This document shows positions 1 through 8,745 of a DNA stretch of 64,000 nucleotides, one piece after another. The position numbers were made by a program, and so were the translations under genes. The notes under the pieces are model-generated. The model had not been told where the DNA came from and made no database searches. It saw nothing but the letters and a program-made list of their open reading frames with translations. Source of the stretch: JACKOB01 sp024234575 (GTDB taxonomy: Bacteria > Pseudomonadota > Gammaproteobacteria > Pseudomonadales > Oleiphilaceae); contig JBPJFZ010000012.1 in assembly GCA_051208035.1 (NCBI GenBank), positions 62,001 to 126,000 of the forward strand, read 5' to 3'. How positions within the stretch are numbered: the first letter of the stretch is position 1; every line of letters starts with the position of its first letter.

Positions 1-959
1 TTAGCGGCCGTTAGTCCACTCTGTATGGTTGCGTTGACCTGCGTTAACTGTCTGATAGGTTTTGCAATTGTTGATGCAGCAGTGAAATAGGCAATCAACT
101 CGCCCACACTCATTCCGCCATGAACATTCGGACTCAGCGCAATCCAGAGTAACGTAGATATCGCAAACGCAATAAGTATCTGCACAACCGGCGTGCTCAG
201 CGCCTTGGTTAACTCCATTTTCATGCTTTGTACTAGATTGTACTTGCTGGCATCAAAAAATCTGTCTCTCTCATAATCAACCCCATTATAAGTACGCACT
301 ACCCGATAGCCGTTAATCGCTTCGGAGGCTACATGGGTAACATCCCCCATTGAGTTTTGAATACGTTTGCTGAGTTTGCGAAATCTTTTGCTGACCAGAC
401 CGATCACCAATCCAATAAATGGACCAATGACAACAAAAATTAACGTGAGCTTCCAGTTTTGATAAATCATGAATGCAAATAAGCCAATTACTGTTAGCCC
501 TTCTCTCACCGTGATAGTGATAGCATTGGAAGCGGCCCCCGTAATTTGCTCAACATTAAACGTAATCTTCGACACCAGATGCCCTGAAGCATGGCTGTCG
601 AAAAAACTACAGGGAAGTTTAATAAAGTGGTTGAAAACCTCTGTGCGGATGGAATGGACGATATTTCTGCCAACTTTAGCAATATAAAAACCACCCAAAA
701 ACGCTCCACCGCCGCGCAATGCAAAGACGCCAATAATAACCAGGCAAACAAACAAACGGCGCTCATCCGAGGGCTCGCGAATCGCTTCTTCCAGATATTC
801 CATTGACTTTGCCATCAAAACGCTGGCACCGGCATATACCGCATTACCGATGATACTCAATGCAAAAATAAACCAGAAGGGTTTTACATACGTCAGCAGT
901 CTTTTGTATACCTGCCAATTGGTCATTGAATCGGGAACGTCTCTGGGGTGCTCTTTCAT
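1..959 (-). CDS. msbA: Lipid A export ATP-binding/permease protein MsbA (partial, C-terminus beyond window)
   Basis: Translating the minus strand from the ATG at 957-959 gives 319 open codons running off the left edge. The protein begins MKEHPRDVPDSMTNW and continues with hydrophobic segments typical of the ABC exporter transmembrane domain, including FVCLVIIGVFALRGGGAFLG and the intracellular-loop sequence SKRFRKLSKRIQNSMGDV. Only the membrane domain is visible; the nucleotide-binding domain would lie left of base 1. MsbA flips lipid A-core from the inner to the outer leaflet of the inner membrane. It lies downstream of exbB-exbD on the same strand. The assignment to MsbA rather than another exporter rests on the residue pattern and on the lipid-envelope context. 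Confidence 0.85.
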   Translation of the reverse strand, partial: MKEHPRDVPDSMTNWQVYKRLLTYVKPFWFIFALSIIGNAVYAGASVLMAKSMEYLEEAIREPSDERRLFVCLVIIGVFALRGGGAFLGGFYIAKVGRNIVHSIRTEVFNHFIKLPCSFFDSHASGHLVSKITFNVEQITGAASNAITITVREGLTVIGLFAFMIYQNWKLTLIFVVIGPFIGLVIGLVSKRFRKLSKRIQNSMGDVTHVASEAINGYRVVRTYNGVDYERDRFFDASKYNLVQSMKMELTKALSTPVVQILIAFAISTLLWIALSPNVHGGMSVGELIAYFTAASTIAKPIRQLTQVNATIQSGLTAA

Positions 960-1043
960 AGGAGTGGCTTAACTCAATTGCAAACGTGGAAGTTCATAAA
1001 TTGGCTGTCTTGTCACGCGAGGAAAATAAAACTGCCCACTGAC

Positions 1044-1066
1044 TACCCCACTAAACTTGTGGGGTA
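1044..1066. repeat. Short hairpin between exbD and msbA
   Basis: An 8-bp perfect inverted repeat (taccccac / gtggggta) with a 7-nt loop lies in the 195-bp gap between exbD and msbA. No T-run directly follows on the minus strand, so it is a weak terminator or attenuator candidate only. No gene was seen in this gap. Confidence 0.35.
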
Positions 1067-1154
1067 CCATTAAACGTGGGCTTAATCTGAGCCAGTGCAA
1101 TATACGGCATCAGGCCTTCGATAAAAAGTTAGTTACCTGCTCTGGAAGTAAAAA

Positions 1155-1577
1155 TTACTCAGCTGGCCCTGTTTTCTGGGTGGTGATACTCAGATGCACA
1201 AAACCCAACTTACCCGCGACATCCATCGCGCGCACAACAAACTCGTGAGGAGTCTTCGCATCTGCTGTAATGATAAAAGGCAATTTGTTGTTACCTTCTG
1301 CAATTTTCATCACGGCTTTACTTAACGTATCCGCTTGATTGTTGATCAATGGGCGCTCATTGACGGAGTACTCTCCTTTACTATTGATGACAATCTCCAA
1401 CACGGTTTTGTCTTCCTGGCCAACCTTACCCGTCGCTTCTGGCAGATCGATTTCCAAATGACTTTCTTTGGTGAAAGTCGTGGATACCATGAAAAATATC
1501 AACAATAGAAAAACAACGTCAATCAGAGGGGTCAGGTTTACCGACACCTCTTCCCCTAATTGTCTTCTAAATTTCAC
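1155..1577 (-). CDS. exbD: ExbD/TolR family biopolymer transport protein
   Basis: This 140-residue protein has one N-terminal membrane helix (about residues 15-35) carrying the family motif LTPLIDVVFLLLIFF, whose Asp is the proton-path residue. A periplasmic domain follows. It would pair with the upstream ExbB to form a proton-driven inner-membrane motor energising an outer-membrane or periplasmic partner. The start is GTG at 1577, supported by GGGAG nine bases upstream. exbB lies 29 bases upstream on the same strand, so they are probably co-transcribed. No tonB, tolA or pal gene is adjacent, so the partner is unknown. Confidence 0.9.
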   Translation of the reverse strand: MKFRRQLGEEVSVNLTPLIDVVFLLLIFFMVSTTFTKESHLEIDLPEATGKVGQEDKTVLEIVINSKGEYSVNERPLINNQADTLSKAVMKIAEGNNKLPFIITADAKTPHEFVVRAMDVAGKLGFVHLSITTQKTGPAE

Positions 1578-1606
1578 GCTGTTGCTCTCCCGCTAGTGTG
1601 CATCAA

Positions 1607-2233
1607 CTACTCTCCGCCCACATCAATTTCACGGTCGCCGTGCACAACTTCGATCAGTCTGATAGCCTCTTGCTCCATGTTAATAACGATTTCATCAACC
1701 CGGCGCAAAAAATAACGGTGAAATATCAGTGCAGGTATCGCAACAGCCAAGCCGGCTGCTGTGGTTAATAAGGCTTCAGAAATACCACCGGCCAGCACTG
1801 CAGCATTACCCGTACCTTCGAGCTGAATCGCTGCAAACACTTTAATCATACCGATAACAGTCCCCAACAATCCCAGTAGTGGCGTAATAACTGAAACAGT
1901 ACCCAGTGCAGTTAAGAACCGTTCCATATCATGAACTATTTGCGATGCTTCCTGTTCGATGCTTTCTTTCATGACCTCGCGGCCGTGTTTGGCGTTCGCT
2001 AAGCCCACTGCCATAATCCTGCCCAAAGGCGAAGACTCTTTTAACGCACGAAGTTTTTTCGAGCTCAGCTCTTTGTTTTTAATCCAGTGCCACACTTCAT
2101 TTGAAGTTTTCTTCGGCGCAATTTTTGCAATTCTGAGTGTCCAGAACCTTTCTATAATAATGGCCAATGCCAATACCGAACATAAAACGATCGGTATCAT
2201 GATGACACCGCCGGGTTTGATCAACTCGAACAC
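1607..2233 (-). CDS. exbB: ExbB/TolQ/MotA family proton channel protein
   Basis: The 208-residue protein has a first membrane helix near residues 10-28 and the MotA/TolQ/ExbB domain with two further helices (about 105-130 and 150-175). The sequence TALGTVSVITPLLGLLGTVI is characteristic of the family. It forms the pentameric scaffold around ExbD in the inner membrane. The start is GTG at 2233. comEC lies upstream on the same strand after a 255-bp gap and exbD follows, an order also known from Pseudomonas. The substrate or partner outer-membrane system is not shown by the window. Confidence 0.9.
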   Translation of the reverse strand: MFELIKPGGVIMIPIVLCSVLALAIIIERFWTLRIAKIAPKKTSNEVWHWIKNKELSSKKLRALKESSPLGRIMAVGLANAKHGREVMKESIEQEASQIVHDMERFLTALGTVSVITPLLGLLGTVIGMIKVFAAIQLEGTGNAAVLAGGISEALLTTAAGLAVAIPALIFHRYFLRRVDEIVINMEQEAIRLIEVVHGDREIDVGGE

Positions 2234-2488
2234 TTATACACCTCTAACCTGATTACACAAAGACCGAAAAAAAACGTCGCCAACGAACACTGCCGCTACG
2301 TCACGTTAGTAATATGGAGACCAGCCACCCGCTTCGATTTGCTAAACCCTATATGTGTGACTGAAGCCCATAAATTTATACCGCTATTGTACAAGAGTTT
2401 ATGGTAGCAAATATTGTTTTAACAAATAAAACGTAGCTTAAATATCTCACTTAAACAACTGATTTGCTGAAGTAAGTCAATGAATTGC

Positions 2489-4942
2489 CTAATCTGCAAG
2501 CCAAAATAACGCTCGTTGCCGTCTCGCCTCAAGAACCTCAACCCGCTGACCACCAAAAGAGGTAAATACTCCCTGTGTTGATTGAAGACCCGCAACACTA
2601 GCAGTTTTTTGTGTATTCCCAAAATTAAAAGGGTTTAACGAAGCAAGCTGAAGACCAATAGCACCCGATGTCGCCGTATTATAGGTAGGAATTCCCAAGC
2701 GCTGAAATCTTTCTTCTACAGTCTTTGCCGGATGCCCAAATCGACCTTTATAGGCGGCAGAATATATTGCAACTTTAGGGCGAACTGTTTTCAAAAATGC
2801 CCAGGATGAGCTGGTCGCGCTGCCATGATGCCCTACAATCAAGACATCAGACTGTAGTTTTTCTCCATATCTGGTCACAAGCCATCGCTCTATATCCGCA
2901 TCAACATCACCAGTAATCAACACCGACATGCCATTTATCAACAGTTTTAAAACACATGACTGATTATTGGAAAGTTGCAATAGCCTAGGAGAAAGCCCGT
3001 TTACAGCGCTTCCTTCCTGGGGCCAAAAAAGCTCCATTGTGAGTCCCTTCATTTCGATGGCTGAAACAGATCGGCAATCTGTTGGCTTTGGCTGCAAGTA
3101 GTCGGGTTGCCCGGCAAGTAGCGAGTTAATTTTAATTTTCTGCCGCACTGATTCAAAGCCACCTCTATGATCAAGGTCGTTATGACTTACAAATGCCGTA
3201 TCAACGTTATAAAGGCCTTGCGCCTGAAGCTGCGGCGAAATCACTCGCTCACCCGCATCAGTCAGTACGCCATAGGCAGGACCAAAATCGTACAGAACCG
3301 AATGATGTTGGTTTTGGATTAGCACCGAAGTACCCTGCCCGACATCAAATACGTTGACCAGCAAAGGCATCGAATTATTCAAAGGCGAGAAATTATAAAT
3401 AAGAAAAAAAATGACACAAGCAACGCAACGCACCAGAAAACCGATGGGTAGCAAATTTACACAGCCAATTAACAGCAAACAGAGACTAACTTCTTTGCTG
3501 ACTGAAGTCTGTGTCACCCACCCTGACTCAGAAAACCATGTGAGCAACCGCCAGTAGTGCTGAAACAGCGCATCGAATATTTCTAAGAGTAGCGCCGTAC
3601 CCGGGGAGTCAAAGACCGCCATTACAAACAACAACGCCCCAATTGGAAGCAGCAAAAAAATGACAACCGGCACCGCGACTATATTGACAAAAGGTGATGT
3701 CCAGGAAATTGGTAGCCCTAAGTAAGTTAGCAACCCGAACATGCTAAGGAAAATCCCTGCATTCATTTTTAACGATGTATACAAAACACCCTGCACAGCA
3801 ATGCGCTTTGCAAACAGCACCGAAAGAACGAAGACCGCACCAAATGACAGCCAGGTTGCTGGTTGCAACACAGCACCAGGCTCGATAACGAACACACAAA
3901 ACAATGCTGCATTTAAAATCGAGTAGGCATTGAAACGAAAATACCCAATAAAAATCAATGCAACAGCAAACATAATATAGGCACGCTGTACTGGGATTGC
4001 TGCGCCTGAAAGCATTACATAGAGCAGCCCGCAAATAAGGGATGCGGCTACCGCCAACAGACGGGCGGCATCATATTTGCCTGGTCCATCTGCCATCGCA
4101 CGCACTAGAAACCTGCTTGACTTAAATAAAAATCCAAATATTAGTACGCCGATAAAACTCATATGCATACCGGATATGGCTACCAGGTGTGTTGTTCCGG
4201 TGTTTGCCATCACCGTCCAGTCGTCTGCAGTGAAACCTGACCGATCACCTAAGGTAATGGCACTCAGGAAATTAGCGGATGCATACCCTTCTGTGACTGA
4301 CTTTAACTTCGATCGGAGTGCGATCCGATACATAGATAGTTCACAGAACCAATCACAAATGGAAGATTCAAGGCTAATAGCCTTAACAGTCGCAATGCCA
4401 TGGTATTGATTGGCATAAAGCCATGTTTCGTAGAGCCCGCCATAAAAATTCACTGCGCCTCTTGGGGACCTTACCTTGGCATTTAGTTTAACCAGCCCTG
4501 AAGACAAACTGTGCAGTTCTTTGGTAAACCCGTTTTGGCGTGGCTCTTGAGAAATAGGTGAAAACGTTGCTGGCGTCGAATAAAAACTGGCCCGAAACTT
4601 TGCTTTAACAGTTTCTTTTGAACTTTGGTGCATGAGCGATTCTGCACAGAAATCGAACACCAGTTTTTCAGCACTGACCTCTGGTAGACTGCAGGCATAA
4701 CCAATTAACTCAACGGACGCTCCATACTGACTATCAGGCCAGCGAGCGTTTAAGAAATCTTCGGCGTCAGCAGCAGCATAGGTATAACCAATGATTAGCA
4801 ACGCTAAAAAACGTAGCTTATTATGCAGAAGACAAATGCCAGCAATAACAATTAACGCTATATTGAGAAAGGCTGCTGGTAATACCGCGAAAAAATACAG
4901 TAGTATTACGCCGCAGTTAAAAGCGAACATCCATAAAAACAC
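2489..4942 (-). CDS. comEC: DNA internalization competence protein ComEC/Rec2
   Basis: This 817-residue polytopic inner-membrane protein would form the channel through which single-stranded DNA enters the cytoplasm during natural transformation. The N-terminal hydrophobic region is followed by the Competence domain, with the motif HLVAISGMHMSFIGVLIFG around residue 250. The C-terminal metallo-beta-lactamase-like domain begins near NVFDVGQGTSVLI and carries the metal motif SHNDLDHRGG, then VGHHGSATSS. Length is normal for proteobacterial ComEC. The start is GTG (MFLWMF); the in-frame ATG four codons later is an alternative. It lies upstream of exbBD, as in Pseudomonas. Confidence 0.95.
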   Translation of the reverse strand: MFLWMFAFNCGVILLYFFAVLPAAFLNIALIVIAGICLLHNKLRFLALLIIGYTYAAADAEDFLNARWPDSQYGASVELIGYACSLPEVSAEKLVFDFCAESLMHQSSKETVKAKFRASFYSTPATFSPISQEPRQNGFTKELHSLSSGLVKLNAKVRSPRGAVNFYGGLYETWLYANQYHGIATVKAISLESSICDWFCELSMYRIALRSKLKSVTEGYASANFLSAITLGDRSGFTADDWTVMANTGTTHLVAISGMHMSFIGVLIFGFLFKSSRFLVRAMADGPGKYDAARLLAVAASLICGLLYVMLSGAAIPVQRAYIMFAVALIFIGYFRFNAYSILNAALFCVFVIEPGAVLQPATWLSFGAVFVLSVLFAKRIAVQGVLYTSLKMNAGIFLSMFGLLTYLGLPISWTSPFVNIVAVPVVIFLLLPIGALLFVMAVFDSPGTALLLEIFDALFQHYWRLLTWFSESGWVTQTSVSKEVSLCLLLIGCVNLLPIGFLVRCVACVIFFLIYNFSPLNNSMPLLVNVFDVGQGTSVLIQNQHHSVLYDFGPAYGVLTDAGERVISPQLQAQGLYNVDTAFVSHNDLDHRGGFESVRQKIKINSLLAGQPDYLQPKPTDCRSVSAIEMKGLTMELFWPQEGSAVNGLSPRLLQLSNNQSCVLKLLINGMSVLITGDVDADIERWLVTRYGEKLQSDVLIVGHHGSATSSSWAFLKTVRPKVAIYSAAYKGRFGHPAKTVEERFQRLGIPTYNTATSGAIGLQLASLNPFNFGNTQKTASVAGLQSTQGVFTSFGGQRVEVLEARRQRALFWLAD

Positions 4943-5028
4943 GTGACACCATCCTTGGTATACCGTGACAGGTTTTGTCTTCGGTTTCGTGATTCGTTAA
5001 CTAGCTTGTTGAAGAGCTGATTTGTTTT

Positions 5029-5565
5029 ATGCCAAAACGCTTGTTTAAAAAATACATCCCAACGCCTGAGAAAATCAAAGAAATTAAAGCGTTACATTTT
5101 CTTGGTGATGTTCTGCACGAACCCAATCTATGGCATATTAACCGCCACTCTGTTTCAAAAGCATTTCTAATTGGCATTTTTTGCAGTTTTATTCCGGTTC
5201 CTTTTCAAATGGTTTTCGCAGCCATCATCGCTGTCTGGGTTAACTGCAATTTACCCATATCTGTCGCATTAGTCTGGATTAGTAACCCCATAACAATGCC
5301 ACCCATATTTTACTTCAACTATTATGTGGGGGCTCATATTCTTGGTATGCCGCCGATGAAATTTGACATGGAACTTTCGTGGGCATGGCTATCAGAAAAA
5401 CTCATTGAAGTCGGCATACCACTATATTTTGGCTCTGTTGTGTGCGGACTTTTTTTCGCTGTCGCCAGCTATCTCGTTATACAGTTTCTGTGGAAACGAA
5501 AGATCAAACGAGACTGGCACGAAAGACAACAAAAACGCAAAGCGGAAAAGAGCTCATCGGTATGA
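5029..5565 (+). CDS. DUF2062 domain-containing membrane protein
   Basis: This 178-residue protein matches the DUF2062 family: a basic N-terminus (MPKRLFKKYIPTPEKIK), then SVSKAFLIGIFCSFIPVPFQ at about residues 42-62 and the segment NPITMPPIFYFNYYVGAHIL, followed by another hydrophobic helix (about 140-160) and a very basic tail. The biochemical role of the family is not established. It lies divergently from comEC and convergently with lolD; the same neighbour relation (comEC, DUF2062, lolCD) is known in Pseudomonas. The start is ATG at 5029. Confidence 0.85.
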   Translation: MPKRLFKKYIPTPEKIKEIKALHFLGDVLHEPNLWHINRHSVSKAFLIGIFCSFIPVPFQMVFAAIIAVWVNCNLPISVALVWISNPITMPPIFYFNYYVGAHILGMPPMKFDMELSWAWLSEKLIEVGIPLYFGSVVCGLFFAVASYLVIQFLWKRKIKRDWHERQQKRKAEKSSSV

Positions 5566-5617
5566 AGAAACCAGGTGGCATCTGCTCGGCAAATATCCCT
5601 CTCAGTTTGGTTTCTTC
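5564..5617. repeat. 10-bp inverted repeat at the end of the DUF2062 gene
   Basis: Perfect arms gaagaaacca (5564-5573) and tggtttcttc (5608-5617) are separated by 34 bases in the convergent gap between the DUF2062 gene and lolD. The right arm gives a short T-rich stretch. It may act as a weak terminator, or the match may be chance. Confidence 0.3.
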
Positions 5618-5666
5618 TACCCCCGTTTTACAAGCGACACACCTTTAGCCCATTTTGATTACGCCA

Positions 5667-6344
5667 TCAGGGCGCCAGCGTTAAAGTTCCGGACTCCAGT
5701 AAGTACGTTTTCTCCATCTGTTTTGCAAGCCTAAGATCATGGGTCACAATAACAAATGATGTTTTCAACTGGTAACAAAGGTCAAAGATCAGACCTTGCA
5801 CTTGCTGTGCAGTACCCTCGTCCAGATTTCCCGTTGGCTCATCCATAAGAACAACTTTGGGATCATTAACCAGCGCTCTCGCGATCGCTACACGTTGACG
5901 CTCACCTCCAGATAATTCTGCTGGTTTATGCTCCATTCTGTGAGCCAGCCCTACTTTCGTCAGCACTTCTACAGCGCGTGCTTTCTTGTGGGCCAAATCG
6001 CCACCGATCAGCAATGGCATACAGACGTTCTCGAAGGCAGTAAATTCGGGTAGCAAGTGGTGAAACTGGTAAACAAAACCAACATGTTTATTTCTTAGTT
6101 TACACTTCGCATTCTCGCGCATTTGATGCACGTTTTCGTTCTCAAACATTACCGCCCCCTCACTTGGCTTATCCAAACCACCAAGTATATTGAGCAGGGT
6201 AGTTTTACCAGCGCCGGAACTACCAACAATGGCAACGGTTTCAGAGCTACCGATTTCGAAATTGATATTCTCGAATATGCGTAACGCACTTTTCCCTTCG
6301 CGATATTCCTTGGCGACATTCACAGCTGACAGAATTTTACTCAT
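5667..6344 (-). CDS. lolD: Lipoprotein-releasing system ATP-binding protein LolD
   Basis: A 225-residue ABC ATPase. It shows Walker A GSSGAGKTTLLNILGG, the signature LSGGERQRVAIARAL, Walker B VVLMDEPTGNLD and the H-loop region VIVTHDLRLA. The sequence FVYQFHHLLPEFTAFENVCMP is typical of LolD/MacB-type ATPases. It powers extraction of outer-membrane lipoproteins from the inner membrane to LolA. Its 5' end overlaps the upstream lolC/E gene by 8 bp, implying translational coupling. Confidence 0.95.
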   Translation of the reverse strand: MSKILSAVNVAKEYREGKSALRIFENINFEIGSSETVAIVGSSGAGKTTLLNILGGLDKPSEGAVMFENENVHQMRENAKCKLRNKHVGFVYQFHHLLPEFTAFENVCMPLLIGGDLAHKKARAVEVLTKVGLAHRMEHKPAELSGGERQRVAIARALVNDPKVVLMDEPTGNLDEGTAQQVQGLIFDLCYQLKTSFVIVTHDLRLAKQMEKTYLLESGTLTLAP

Positions 6345-7578
6345 AGCGCAGCGCCTCTGCAGGTTGTACTTTTGAGGCCTTATAAGCCGGGTAAATAGTT
6401 GCCATCAAACTCATCACCAGGCAAGAGCCAGTCACAATGGCAACGTCAGTCCACTGTAACTGAGAGGGTAAATAACTGATAAAGTAGACATCAGCGTTTA
6501 AGAATTGATGCCCCATCGCTTTTTCGAGCCATGCGATCAAATCACTGATATTCAGTGCCAGCGCAACCCCGGCAATAGTGCCCACAATGGTTCCAATAAT
6601 ACCGATAAAGGCTCCCTGCACCATAAAAATAGCCATAATAGAAGAAGGTTTAGCCCCCATTGTTCTCAAGATAGCAATATCCGCTTTCTTATCGGTTACC
6701 ACCATCACCAATGTTGAAACGATATTGAAAGCGGCTACAGCTATGATAAACATCAGCAACAAGCCAATCATAGTTTTTTCCATTTTGATTGCCTGAAAAA
6801 GATTGCCGTGCGTACGTGTCCAATCCGTTGCGTAAAATGAACTATCAAGATTGCGGGCTATTTCCCAGGCAACACGGGGTGCTTCAAACAAATCAGTAAC
6901 TTTTATCCTCACCCCGTCTACCAATCCAGGTGAGCGCAGCACTTTACTAAGGTCTTCCATATGGGCATAGATTAATTGCGCGTCAAGATCTGCGCCTACT
7001 TCAAATATACCGGTAACTGTAAATCTTTTCATTCGCGGGAAGACACCTGCAGGGTTAACACTCGCTTCCGGAAAAACCAACGTAACCTTGTCACCCACTT
7101 CGATACGCAAAGACTTCGCCAACAATCCTCCCACAACCACGCCAAACTCACCACTACGCAAATCAGACAAGGCACCAGCTTTCATGTGTTGGGAAATAAT
7201 CGATACCTGATCTTCTTCCTCAGGCAAAATACCGTTAATCATCACGCCTTTTACCTGACCTGCCCTGGTGGCCATCGCCTGGGCTTGCACAAAAGGTGCA
7301 GCGCCAAGCACCTCGGCATGAGATGTGGCCAAAATATCAAGATCTTGCCAGTTTTCGATCTGGGTAAAAGATTTTATGACAGCATGAGGCACCATGCCCA
7401 GAATGCGTTGTTTAAGCTCGCGGTCAAAACCATTCATCACGGACAAGACTGTGATCAACACCGCAACGCCTAACATCAGGCCAATCATGGACGTTAAAGA
7501 AATAAACGAAATAAAATGGTTGTTTCTCTTGGCACGGGTATACCGCAGCCCGATAAACAATGTGTATGGTCTAAACAT
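6337..7578 (-). CDS. lolC: Lipoprotein-releasing system permease LolC/LolE family
   Basis: A 413-residue permease with the LolC/E architecture: N-terminal helix (about residues 23-50, ISLTSMIGLMLGVAVLITVL), a large periplasmic domain (about 50-265) and three C-terminal helices ending in SLMATIYPAYKASKVQPAEALRYE. It overlaps lolD by 8 bp. Only one permease gene lies here, whereas Escherichia coli and Pseudomonas have separate lolC and lolE flanking lolD. LolC versus LolF cannot be decided from sequence reading alone, so the symbol is tentative. lolA lies about 30 kb away in the same window. Confidence 0.9.
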   Translation of the reverse strand: MFRPYTLFIGLRYTRAKRNNHFISFISLTSMIGLMLGVAVLITVLSVMNGFDRELKQRILGMVPHAVIKSFTQIENWQDLDILATSHAEVLGAAPFVQAQAMATRAGQVKGVMINGILPEEEDQVSIISQHMKAGALSDLRSGEFGVVVGGLLAKSLRIEVGDKVTLVFPEASVNPAGVFPRMKRFTVTGIFEVGADLDAQLIYAHMEDLSKVLRSPGLVDGVRIKVTDLFEAPRVAWEIARNLDSSFYATDWTRTHGNLFQAIKMEKTMIGLLLMFIIAVAAFNIVSTLVMVVTDKKADIAILRTMGAKPSSIMAIFMVQGAFIGIIGTIVGTIAGVALALNISDLIAWLEKAMGHQFLNADVYFISYLPSQLQWTDVAIVTGSCLVMSLMATIYPAYKASKVQPAEALRYE

Positions 7579-7776
7579 GAATTTTGTTTATTCCTTAATC
7601 AATTAAAAAGAAAGTGCCAGTTAGAGGCAAAGATTGTCCGGGCAATGTACCTGAAAGCGAATCAGTATAAAACGAACCCACTCTTAAAAACTGATGCTAA
7701 ACTAATTTTAACGCAACACGCCAATCTGACAGCCTGTTGCCGATTAAACTTAATTACAGGCAAAAAGTAGACAACG

Positions 7777-8382
7777 ATGGACAGCAAACCAGCCACATCA
7801 AAAGACCGCCGCGAATTCTATCGCGTTTCCTGCGCTGCGGCGATTGAAATCGAAGAGCTCACCCACGAGGCGCAAGCATTGGCAGATATTTATACCCTGC
7901 CTGCCGAATCGATAATGATCAACGAGTTTCGAATCATGTCCGCCGAATCAAACAGCCTGCTAAAAACGCTGGCAGACCGAGACAGCAGTCTTGGTGCCTA
8001 CCTAAAAGTTCTTAATAAAAAAATTGACCTGCTTGCCGCCACAATCACATCAGGTTCAGAAAACAAATTCGCCCAAACTGCACAAGAGATTGACATTAGT
8101 GAAGGTGGTATTCACTTTTCATGGCCGAAAACCTTTAAAAAAAATCAGCGACTTGCATTAAGGTTAACCCTGCTGCCCGATAACCTATCTTTTGTCTTGG
8201 CAGCCATCGTGCGATCCAGCCAAAAACAAAACAAGAGCGCCGAGCTAGCCGCGCATTTTTTGGTAAATGTAGAGTTTGAAAATATTGATACAACTAGCCA
8301 TCAACTGATTTCAAGATTTATTGCGCAGCAACAAAGACGAATGATTAATCAGCCAAAAAGCAAAACCAAACAGAAACAATGA
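7777..8382 (+). CDS. PilZ domain-containing protein (c-di-GMP effector candidate)
   Basis: This 201-residue protein has an early RRxxxR-type motif (KDRREFYRVS, residues about 9-18) and, after an alpha-helical insertion, DISEGGIHFSWP near residue 108, matching the D/NxSxxG half of the PilZ c-di-GMP site. The insertion of about 80 residues between the two halves is longer than in minimal PilZ domains. A PilZ gene in the same place beside lolCDE is known in Pseudomonas. It is transcribed divergently from lolC; the 198-bp gap would hold both promoters. The C-terminal tail is basic (KSKTKQKQ). Confidence 0.8.
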   Translation: MDSKPATSKDRREFYRVSCAAAIEIEELTHEAQALADIYTLPAESIMINEFRIMSAESNSLLKTLADRDSSLGAYLKVLNKKIDLLAATITSGSENKFAQTAQEIDISEGGIHFSWPKTFKKNQRLALRLTLLPDNLSFVLAAIVRSSQKQNKSAELAAHFLVNVEFENIDTTSHQLISRFIAQQQRRMINQPKSKTKQKQ

Positions 8383-8443
8383 TGCAGGACCCACAGCGAT
8401 AAGCATCCACTGGCCAATGACGCCACCTTGGGAAAATACCAAT

Positions 8444-8719
8444 ATGAAATCAATAATCCATGTCATTTTTTTTTGCAGTCTAGCCATATCTTTTAACGTT
8501 ACCGCCGATGAAATTTACTCTATTGCCCACCCCGGACCAAGTACTATCGAAACCCCTGCTCACGGCTTGAGCATGGATGAAGTCGTCGCCAAGTTTGGCG
8601 AACCAATAAGCAAACAGAACGCCATTGGCACACCGCCAATTATTAAGTGGGTTTACGCAGACTTTACGGTGTACTTTGAAGCACATACGGTTATTCATAG
8701 CGTAAACAACAAAAAATAA
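8444..8719 (+). CDS. Small exported protein, unknown function
   Basis: I place the start at the ATG at 8444, giving 91 residues, because MKSIIHVIFFCSLAISFNVTA is a clear signal peptide; the ATG at 8417 would put nine polar residues before it. The mature part has the pattern HGLSMDEVVAKFGEP followed by WVYADFTVYFEAHTVIHSV. This resembles the SmpA/OmlA-like fold, in which a short helix and a GxP turn precede beta strands, but no lipobox Cys is present. It is likely a soluble periplasmic protein. Function is not recognised. Confidence 0.7.
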   Translation: MKSIIHVIFFCSLAISFNVTADEIYSIAHPGPSTIETPAHGLSMDEVVAKFGEPISKQNAIGTPPIIKWVYADFTVYFEAHTVIHSVNNKK

Positions 8720-8745
8720 GTGGTTTAAAAGAGGTTATTGATCGG

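Noticed and set aside
5363..5734. 123-codon open frame overlapping the end of the DUF2062 gene and the start of the gap
   Set aside because: It runs out of frame through conserved DUF2062 sequence and has no recognisable domain.
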